Shown one piece after another: positions 48,905 through 55,352 of a stretch of 55,352 nucleotides of DNA (its first letter is position 1; the number at the start of each line of letters is the position of its first letter). The position numbers and the translations under genes are program-made. The notes beneath the pieces are model-generated. The model searched no databases and had not been told where the DNA came from. It was given only the letters and a program-made list of their open reading frames with translations. The stretch lies in assembly GCA_018054455.1 (NCBI GenBank), contig JAGPJL010000004.1, positions 1-55,352 of the forward strand, given 5' to 3'. Source of the DNA: Parabacteroides sp. Lineage in GTDB: Bacteria; Bacteroidota; Bacteroidia; Bacteroidales; Tannerellaceae.

Positions 48905-50710
48905 TTAATATCCGTCATTTTGCGTCAGATTGGGATTTCTGTCTCTTTCCTCAGTTGGAATAGGAAACAGATAAAATTTATCATCCCAAAAACGGTTTTT
49001 GTCTCTCACCTTCAGCTTATCTTTATATGCATCATAATTAGCAATGTCATTTAAGTCATGACGAGCTGATTTCTTGAAATTAGGAACCATATCTGGAGTA
49101 GCATCAGCATAGCCTCCGGATATAATATATCCTTTTGCGTCTTTTACAAGAGCAATTGGATATCCATAACTGGGGGTAGCATTTTCAAGATCGCCAATCT
49201 TCCATCTACGCATATCCACAAAATGAAGCCCTTCCAGAATTAGTTCAACCTTACGTTCACGACGAACTAATTGACGCATTTTATCTTGATTGCCTATTCT
49301 GTCCGTTGAAACTTTAGGCATTCCTGAACGATTACGCACTTGATCGATCGCATCATAAACAGTATTATCCAACTCATTTAATTCTATTTTGGCTTCAGCA
49401 TATGTGAGTAACACTTCAGCATAACGCATCAATGGAATATTACAGGTAGTCGCAGTTATCGATTCTGTAGGTTCATTACTAAACTTTTTCCACATATAAC
49501 CTACACCGGCATTGGCAAAGCTGGTCCAGGCAGCACCACTATTGATGTCTGCGTTTGTTCCGGCATACCACTCGGATGTGGTAAAATTGTAAAACATGGT
49601 GGTGGGATTGAATACGTCCAAAACAAACTTTATACGTCCGGCATCCGTTCCTTTTGTGTTACCTTGTACTGTATCGCCATGCATCCAGAGCGTTGATTTA
49701 AATCGCGGATCCCGGTTTACACCCGGATGCTTCGGATCGTATAATGAAGATTCATCAATACGTTTTCCATCAATACATTCGTAAGTATCCGCCAAAATAG
49801 CTGAAGGGTGACGACCTGTTTGTCCATAATTTCTTGAAACCGAACCAAAACCTACCCAATGGAATTTCTTAATTCCCTGATCTGAGTACATCAATTCAAA
49901 TAGCGTTTCATTCCTTACGTCGGCTTTAGCCTGACCGGCCTTAGTAAACAAATCATCATAATTGGCAGCCAATGCACGTTGTCCGATCACCGATTTAGCG
50001 GCAGCAGCAGCTACCGTAAAGTAATCTTTTGCTTTACCACCATAATCCAGACTACCTCCCAATAAAGCAGCACGAGCCTTAAGCCCAAAAGCAAAAGCTT
50101 TATCTACACGACCTCTTTCTTTGGCAATCCATGGCAGATCAACAACCGCTTCATCAATTTGAGATAAAATAAAATCGAGTATAGTCACCTTCGATGTGCG
50201 TTGATCTTTATATTGATCTGCAGTCACTGGTTCAGAATAAAATGGAACGTCTCCATAAGTAGATATAAGATTGTAATAAGCAAATGACCGAAGTACTTTT
50301 GCTTCTGCAAGGTATTGTTTTGAACTGCCGCCCAAAGATTCAAGATAAGGAGTAGAACCACTTATTACTGAATTTACTCTCGCAATTATTACATAGTTAT
50401 TTATCCACCAGTTTTTTACATTCCCATTGTCTGCATTCAAAGCACCTCCTGCCCCAATACTATTATTCTCGGCTCGCTCCATAGCAAGTCCTGTAAAATG
50501 GTCCATATATACATTAAATGGGCATAAGTAACCAATATCTATGTTAACAGCATTGTAAATACCTGTTACGCCTGTTTTTACTGCCGCCTCAGACTGATAG
50601 AAGCCTACAGAAGAATAGTCGGTGGGAGTTTTATCTAAAAAATCAGAACAAGACATGACAGTGATACCCATCCCTATCAGTAATGAAATATTCAATAATA
50701 TATTTTTCAT
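48905..50710 (-). CDS. SusD/RagB-like outer-membrane lipoprotein
   Basis: 601 residues. Lipobox VMSC predicts acylation at C21, followed by DFLDKTPTDYSS, the standard SusD start. RNRSGMPKVS, RRERKVELILEGLHFVDMRRW and the terminal PIPTEERDRNPNLTQN are diagnostic of the SusD/RagB fold. It caps the SusC-like porin upstream and binds its glycan or other large substrate at the cell surface. It is 12 bases after the SusC gene. Confidence 0.96.
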   Translation of the reverse strand: MKNILLNISLLIGMGITVMSCSDFLDKTPTDYSSVGFYQSEAAVKTGVTGIYNAVNIDIGYLCPFNVYMDHFTGLAMERAENNSIGAGGALNADNGNVKNWWINNYVIIARVNSVISGSTPYLESLGGSSKQYLAEAKVLRSFAYYNLISTYGDVPFYSEPVTADQYKDQRTSKVTILDFILSQIDEAVVDLPWIAKERGRVDKAFAFGLKARAALLGGSLDYGGKAKDYFTVAAAAAKSVIGQRALAANYDDLFTKAGQAKADVRNETLFELMYSDQGIKKFHWVGFGSVSRNYGQTGRHPSAILADTYECIDGKRIDESSLYDPKHPGVNRDPRFKSTLWMHGDTVQGNTKGTDAGRIKFVLDVFNPTTMFYNFTTSEWYAGTNADINSGAAWTSFANAGVGYMWKKFSNEPTESITATTCNIPLMRYAEVLLTYAEAKIELNELDNTVYDAIDQVRNRSGMPKVSTDRIGNQDKMRQLVRRERKVELILEGLHFVDMRRWKIGDLENATPSYGYPIALVKDAKGYIISGGYADATPDMVPNFKKSARHDLNDIANYDAYKDKLKVRDKNRFWDDKFYLFPIPTEERDRNPNLTQNDGY

Positions 50711-50722
50711 ATTGCCATATTT

Positions 50723-53700
50723 TTAAAAACGAATGTCCATACCAAAAGTAAAAGTCTGCATCAAAGGATAGAAATTTCCTCCACTTACGGTGGTTCCAGA
50801 GGTCGTTAAACTTACAGCGCATTCAGGATCATATCCTTTATATGCATTGGAAACAGTGAATAGATTCTGACCGCTTACATAGAAACGAAGGTTATCAATC
50901 TTTATCTTTTGCAACAAGTTCTTTGGTAAGGTATAGCCAATCACTACATTCTTTACACGCATATAAGCCCCACTTTTAACCCAGAAATCTGATATAATAT
51001 TGTTCGCATTACTTCCTGAACCATCAATAAGCAACAGCGGGAATGCAGCATCTGTATTTGTCGGCGTCCAGTTATCCAGTTGATTCTGAGTCATCGATCT
51101 ACCAACATAAAAAGGGCGAACTCCGTAACCGGCATAGTAGATATCTTTCTTCCCTACCCCTTGCAAAAATAAAGAGAAGTCAAAGTTGTTCCATTCTGCT
51201 CCCATATTCAAGCTAAATTCATATCTTGGAGACGGATTACCCAATATTGTACGGTCATAATCGTTCACAATTCCATCTGCTATACCATCCGGTCCACTTA
51301 TATCTTTATATTTGATATAACCAGGTTTAACATTCGCACGAGTTCCATAAACAGGAGACTCATCAATCTCTGCCTGAGATTGAAAATAGCCATCAGACAA
51401 ATAGCCATACCAGGATCCCAATGCATCCCCTTCACGGGTAATTTGTGTTCCAATGTATTCTTTACCATAAAGGTTCGTTACCGTGTTCTTTACATCAGAT
51501 AGGTTGCCCGTAAGATGATAATTAACTTTTCCAATACGATCTCTCCATGTTACCGATAAATCCCAACCGTTGTTACGCATGGAACCAGCATTCTCCCAGG
51601 CAGACGAAAGACCTACATATCTTGGAATAGGAAACTGTTGGAGCATATTATTGATATTACGAATATAATAATCGAAAGAGGCACTTAGCTTCGAGTTAAC
51701 GAAGTCAAGATCTACACCTACATTCATCTGAGTCGATTTTTCCCATGAAATCTTGTCATTCGCTACCTGCGATTGCGTTGCTCCAGATCCTAATACTTCG
51801 TCAAACCAATATCCATATCCTGATCCGATTGTTGCTGCATAGGGGTAATACTGCTCATATCCATTGATTGATATATCCTGATTTCCCAGTGTTCCATAAG
51901 ATCCTCTTATCTTCAGATTATTAACCACGTCCTTTATTGGATTAAAAAAAGGTTCTTCAGACACTCTCCATCCCACAGATGCGGAAGGGAAAAAACCCCA
52001 GCGATGATCGGCCATAAAACGGGAAGAGGCATCCCAACGACCGTTCAGTTCAAGCAAATAACGATCTTTGAAACTGTAATTAATACGAGAGAAATAAGAC
52101 AACATTGACCAGTCCCAATGAGAGCCGTTATTTGTTGCTGTTGCGATATCCCCATTATTTAAATCTTCAAATCCGATAAAATCAAATCCTGTACGTGTAG
52201 CATCAAATGATCTTCCGCTTTTTTCGGAAGTATGCATCCCTCCAAGCACTTTAAAGTAGCTCCCTTTAATTTGCTTTTCATAAGAAGCCTGTGCATTAAA
52301 CTCGTTCGACATTTTTTGGCCCCATGCTTCATTTTTTTGCGTCCCTGTAGCTGGAAAAGTTGTTTTATAAACCCCGTATTCGTATGTATCATATGGATTA
52401 ATAAAAAAATCTGTCTTATCTTCCAGTCTGGAAGAACTATAGCTGGCAGTCATATCAAATCCCTTGAACGGATTAATCGTTACAAAACCTTTAAGGCCAA
52501 GTTCCGGAGTTGTTGCTGTATGTAATCCTGATACTTTTGACGTTGCTATTGGATTATCTCCGTTTTGCCCGTATCCCCAGGTTCCGTCACTGTTTATACC
52601 AGAGAAAATAGGTACAAATGTTGTTGCTTTGTTAATAATAGACTCAGGAGTATCGAATGCCGGGCGTACGACTTTTGACTGACGGATATTCACATCAACC
52701 CCTACCTTCATCCAATCGGTAATACGTGCATCCGTATTCAGACGCAAAGTCATACGATCATAGTTATTATTAGAGATATTCCCATCCTGATAATAATAGG
52801 CAGCATTGGCAAAAACACTTATATCCTTAGAGCCTCCGGTAATGCTCACTGAATGGTTATGAGTGAGCGCCTTATCATTAATAATCTCTTTTCTCCAATT
52901 TGTTTCGTATCGGTTCAGATTATCTGCACCCAATGTTTTGTATTGCTCAATCAAATCGTTTGAATAGGTTTGATTAGCTCCGGCATTTGAATTTGCCAGA
53001 TTTACAGCCTCCATATATTCAATTGCATTTACAGGATCAGGAAGTTCAGTCGGTGTATTATATCCAACATAACCACTATACGTAACCTTAATTGGCTGTT
53101 CTTTGGATCGCTTTGTCGTAATCAAAATAACGCCGTTTGATGCGCGTGATCCATAAATAGAAGCTGATGCCGCGTCTTTTAATACAGATATTGATTCAAT
53201 AGTATTTATATCGATAAAGTTCATGTATCCTTCAACACCATCGATTAATACCAATGGACTTGTCGACGAGTTTAATGAACCTGTACCACGAATCGTAATG
53301 CCGGCTCCATCATAACCTGGTCTACCGGACGAGGTAACGACAGAAACCCCCGGAGCTAATCCTTGTAAAGCAACGGATGTGTTGGACGCACTTCTTTTTG
53401 ACAAATCCCTGTTTGAAATATTTTGTACAGATCCGGTAAGATTTACCTTTTTCTGAGTGCCGTATCCTACTACAACCACTTCATCAAGACTCTCCGTAGA
53501 CGGTGACAACTCAATATTTAAAACAGATCTATTACCTACCGTTACTTCCTGAGGGATGTAACCTATATAGGAAACCACAAGAACACTTTTGGGAGATAAA
53601 ACTTTAATAGCATATCTTCCGTCCATATCGGTAATCACCCCTGTGTTACTTCCCTTAAGTATAATGTTTGCTCCAATAATTGGTTCTCCGGTATTATCTT

Positions 53701-54112
53701 TTACTATTCCGGTAATTTCGATGGTTTGCTGTTGCAGCTTTGATACAACAGGAACATTTTCTTTCTTCTTAACAATTACCTGTCGGTTGTTGATCGTATA
53801 AGTAACGTCCGTTCCTTTAAATAATTCGTTCAGGATAGCATTTATAGGTTGATTCTGAACATTGACATCAACAATCCTTTTGGTATCAATCGCGTAGTCG
53901 TAATAAACAAAAATGAATTCACTATTCTTCTCTATGTAATTAAATACATCCTTAACAGTCTTATTATTCATTTTTACTGTTAATGTGGTTGTTTGAGAAT
54001 AGCTGTTATTTTCTGCATAAGTAAACAGATTAACACTTAATAATAAACACATTACCCATACCAATTTCGGTATTTTAACGAGTTCCTTTAGTTTACATGG
54101 TATTTTTTCCAT
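50723..54112 (-). CDS. SusC/RagA-like TonB-dependent transporter with STN domain
   Basis: 1129 residues from the ATG at 54112; a TTG at 54139 would add nine. Order: signal sequence (to about 35), STN (secretin/TonB N-terminal) domain near 45-110 (TVKDVFNYIEKNS), carboxypeptidase-regulatory-like domain near 130-210, SusC box LDEVVVVGYGTQ, plug, and a 22-strand barrel ending FTFGMDIRF. The STN domain marks transporters that signal through a FecR anti-sigma protein, which lies upstream at 54285. The substrate is unknown, since no glycosidase is in this locus. Confidence 0.96.
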   Translation of the reverse strand: MEKIPCKLKELVKIPKLVWVMCLLLSVNLFTYAENNSYSQTTTLTVKMNNKTVKDVFNYIEKNSEFIFVYYDYAIDTKRIVDVNVQNQPINAILNELFKGTDVTYTINNRQVIVKKKENVPVVSKLQQQTIEITGIVKDNTGEPIIGANIILKGSNTGVITDMDGRYAIKVLSPKSVLVVSYIGYIPQEVTVGNRSVLNIELSPSTESLDEVVVVGYGTQKKVNLTGSVQNISNRDLSKRSASNTSVALQGLAPGVSVVTSSGRPGYDGAGITIRGTGSLNSSTSPLVLIDGVEGYMNFIDINTIESISVLKDAASASIYGSRASNGVILITTKRSKEQPIKVTYSGYVGYNTPTELPDPVNAIEYMEAVNLANSNAGANQTYSNDLIEQYKTLGADNLNRYETNWRKEIINDKALTHNHSVSITGGSKDISVFANAAYYYQDGNISNNNYDRMTLRLNTDARITDWMKVGVDVNIRQSKVVRPAFDTPESIINKATTFVPIFSGINSDGTWGYGQNGDNPIATSKVSGLHTATTPELGLKGFVTINPFKGFDMTASYSSSRLEDKTDFFINPYDTYEYGVYKTTFPATGTQKNEAWGQKMSNEFNAQASYEKQIKGSYFKVLGGMHTSEKSGRSFDATRTGFDFIGFEDLNNGDIATATNNGSHWDWSMLSYFSRINYSFKDRYLLELNGRWDASSRFMADHRWGFFPSASVGWRVSEEPFFNPIKDVVNNLKIRGSYGTLGNQDISINGYEQYYPYAATIGSGYGYWFDEVLGSGATQSQVANDKISWEKSTQMNVGVDLDFVNSKLSASFDYYIRNINNMLQQFPIPRYVGLSSAWENAGSMRNNGWDLSVTWRDRIGKVNYHLTGNLSDVKNTVTNLYGKEYIGTQITREGDALGSWYGYLSDGYFQSQAEIDESPVYGTRANVKPGYIKYKDISGPDGIADGIVNDYDRTILGNPSPRYEFSLNMGAEWNNFDFSLFLQGVGKKDIYYAGYGVRPFYVGRSMTQNQLDNWTPTNTDAAFPLLLIDGSGSNANNIISDFWVKSGAYMRVKNVVIGYTLPKNLLQKIKIDNLRFYVSGQNLFTVSNAYKGYDPECAVSLTTSGTTVSGGNFYPLMQTFTFGMDIRF

Positions 54113-54173
54113 ACATTTGTAATGTTTTTTCTTAAACAATAATTAGTCGAATGCTAATGTTTATGTAAAAATT

Positions 54174-54206
54174 CCGTCGGGTAATATTAGCCGTATTGTC
54201 CGACGG
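54174..54206 (-). terminator. Hairpin between fecR and susC
   Basis: Arms CCGTCGG (54174-54180) and CCGACGG (54200-54206) with a 19-nt loop, followed on the minus strand by AATTTTTA. It is 78 bases past the fecR stop and could separate fecR from susC expression. Confidence 0.6.
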
Positions 54207-54284
54207 TTATTCATAATTTATTTTTTATATCATAAGCTTCACTTTTTAAGGTTAACAATTACATTTTTTTCATAGACTTATTTT

Positions 54285-55202
54285 TCAATTTCGCCTCTTT
54301 ACGTAAATTTTATTATTTTTTCGATTAACCATAACTGGAGCAGTTTCCGCAATGATATTAATCACTTCTTCCAAATTATCCAGTAAATCCAATTTTCCAG
54401 AAATAGGCATAGTATAAAGATCATCATCAAACAATATTTCCTGTCCGTAATAGCGAGAGAGCTTAATAAGCACTTTATCCAGAGGCTCAGCGTCCAATTT
54501 CATTACTCCGTCTTTCCAACTGATATAATTGTAAACATCTACTTTTCTGGTTGAAAATTCCGAGGCATTCAATTCAAACATATCATCAGGAGATAAACAA
54601 ACCTTTTGTTTCGATTTTGTTTGAACTTCAACTTTTCCTGAAACCAGTACGACAGAACTCTCTTTATCCTGTTTATAAGAACAAACATTAAAACAAGTAC
54701 CTAATACGCGTACATTCATATTGTCTGTTTTTACAATAAACGGTCGGGATCTATCTTTTTTTACTTCCAGAAAAATTTCTCCATCCACATAGATCTCGCG
54801 CTTATCTTTTGCAAAAACAGTAGGATATACTACACGTGTACCTGCATTTACATATATTCTTGTCCCATCTGCAAAAAACACATTCGTCCGTTTACCTGGT
54901 GGTACAATTATCTGGTTATATGCAATCTCTTCATTTTCTGTTTTTCCAGACTTCGCAGGACTAATCTTCCTGGAATTAACGGTAACTGATCCATCTTTCT
55001 CATAAGTAACATTTGAATTGTCTTCTACATTTAAATTTTTATGTGAAGACGTTACTAACGTTATTTCATCTTTTACACCATCTGGTATCGGTATATTAGC
55101 TAACTCGATTACTTCTTTATTGCTTCCAGCCTCGTTAATCCAAGCATAGATTCCTCCAAATAACAACAGCACACAAGCTGCAGATGAAATAATAAGATAC
55201 AT
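54285..55202 (-). CDS. FecR-family anti-sigma protein lacking its N-terminal domain
   Basis: 305 residues from the only ATG available. It begins directly with the membrane helix (MYLIISSAACVLLLFGGIY). The periplasmic FecR domain follows (VPPGKRTNVFFADGTRIYVNAGT, then RPFIVKTDNMNVRVLGTCFNV), with a C-terminal DUF4974-like domain (LDKVLIKLSRYYGQEILFDD). FecR proteins normally start with about 80 cytoplasmic residues that hold an ECF sigma factor. Here the frame upstream closes at a TAA inside the rRNA terminator after 16 codons with no start, and no sigma gene is present. A 5'-truncated remnant is likely. Confidence 0.85.
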   Translation of the reverse strand: MYLIISSAACVLLLFGGIYAWINEAGSNKEVIELANIPIPDGVKDEITLVTSSHKNLNVEDNSNVTYEKDGSVTVNSRKISPAKSGKTENEEIAYNQIIVPPGKRTNVFFADGTRIYVNAGTRVVYPTVFAKDKREIYVDGEIFLEVKKDRSRPFIVKTDNMNVRVLGTCFNVCSYKQDKESSVVLVSGKVEVQTKSKQKVCLSPDDMFELNASEFSTRKVDVYNYISWKDGVMKLDAEPLDKVLIKLSRYYGQEILFDDDLYTMPISGKLDLLDNLEEVINIIAETAPVMVNRKNNKIYVKRRN

Positions 55203-55231
55203 GATGTCAGCGTGTAACAGATGAGTATAAA

Positions 55232-55269
55232 CAAAAAGAGGAGTCAGTTCTTACGAACTAACTCCTCTT
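55232..55269 (-). terminator. Terminator of the rRNA operon
   Basis: A 15-bp stem (55236-55250 with 55255-55269, one G-U pair in RNA), 4-nt loop GTAA, then TTTTTG on the minus strand. It follows the 5S 3' end by six bases and precedes the fecR ATG by only 29. Confidence 0.92.
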
Positions 55270-55275
55270 GTAAAA

Positions 55276-55352
55276 CGGCGGCTACCTACTCTCCCACTAT
55301 ACGCAGTACCATCGGCGTGGGTGGGCTTAACTTCTCTGTTCGGAATGGGAAG
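55276..55352 (-). rRNA. rrf: 5S ribosomal RNA, 3' part (5' end outside window)
   Basis: Read on the minus strand, the segment has the conserved 5S blocks CCGAACAGAGAAGTTAAGCC and GCCGATGGTACTGC, and a terminal stem GGGAGAGTAGGTAGCCGCC. About 77 of roughly 110 bases are inside the window, so a rRNA operon continues beyond the right edge on the same strand. Confidence 0.95.

Overview
The window comes from a member of the Bacteroidales (phylum Bacteroidota). The evidence is a SusC/SusD pair with a FecR-type anti-sigma protein, secreted GH43 and GH51 glycosidases, Bacteroidota-type promoters (TAnnTTTG -7 boxes, almost no Shine-Dalgarno sequences), a glycine-lipid acyltransferase pair (glsA/glsB), an OstA-like LPS-transport protein and a long MraY with an extra loop. 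The sequence resembles Parabacteroides/Dysgonomonas-type genomes, but I cannot fix the genus from sequence alone. Most genes are on the minus strand.

Layout from left to right. (1) 1-3249: an arabinan/arabinoxylan pair, a GH43 enzyme followed by a two-part GH51 arabinofuranosidase whose C-terminus runs off the left edge. (2) 3346-18705: the division and cell wall (dcw) cluster, read right to left as rsmH-ftsL-ftsI-murE-mraY-murD-ftsW-murG-murC-ftsQ-ftsA-ftsZ-yqeY. It ends at a strong hairpin terminator and has no mraZ. (3) 18706-19258: a 553-bp divergent intergenic region with a striking 62-bp dyad built from three CGCCCATGGGCG-type palindromes exactly 22 bp apart. (4) 19259-21063 (+): glsA-glsB, for glycine (serine-glycine) lipid synthesis, facing a DUF3109 gene and gpmI. 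(5) 23391-24089 (+): a YgjP-like metallopeptidase. (6) 24109-31560 (-): an envelope-assembly operon of three SurA/PpiD-like proteins, an OstA-like protein, a small tail-anchored protein, mutL and an NlpC/P60 peptidase. (7) 31698-37364 (-): tig-clpP-clpX-recQ. (8) 37798-41379: an RRM RNA-binding protein, a CPBP protease, lptB (-), and an MlaE/MlaF-type ABC pair. (9) 41480-45590 (-): yceD-rpmF-fabH-era-der. (10) 45680-46837 (-): an orphan histidine kinase. (11) 46949-55202 (-): a small polysaccharide-utilisation-type locus, fecR-susC-susD-FAD oxidoreductase lipoprotein. (12) The right edge holds the 3' part of a 5S rRNA and its terminator.

How the parts fit together: the core blocks make peptidoglycan precursors, drive septation, assemble outer-membrane proteins and LPS, synthesise fatty acids and glycine lipids, and carry out protein folding and turnover. 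The two ends are accessory glycan-uptake loci. No CRISPR array, insertion sequence, prophage or tRNA was seen. The points most worth a second look are the 62-bp dyad upstream of the dcw cluster, the FecR gene that appears to lack its N-terminal anti-sigma domain exactly where it meets the rRNA operon, a MutL whose endonuclease motifs look lost, and a SusCD locus whose only enzyme is a secreted FAD oxidoreductase.
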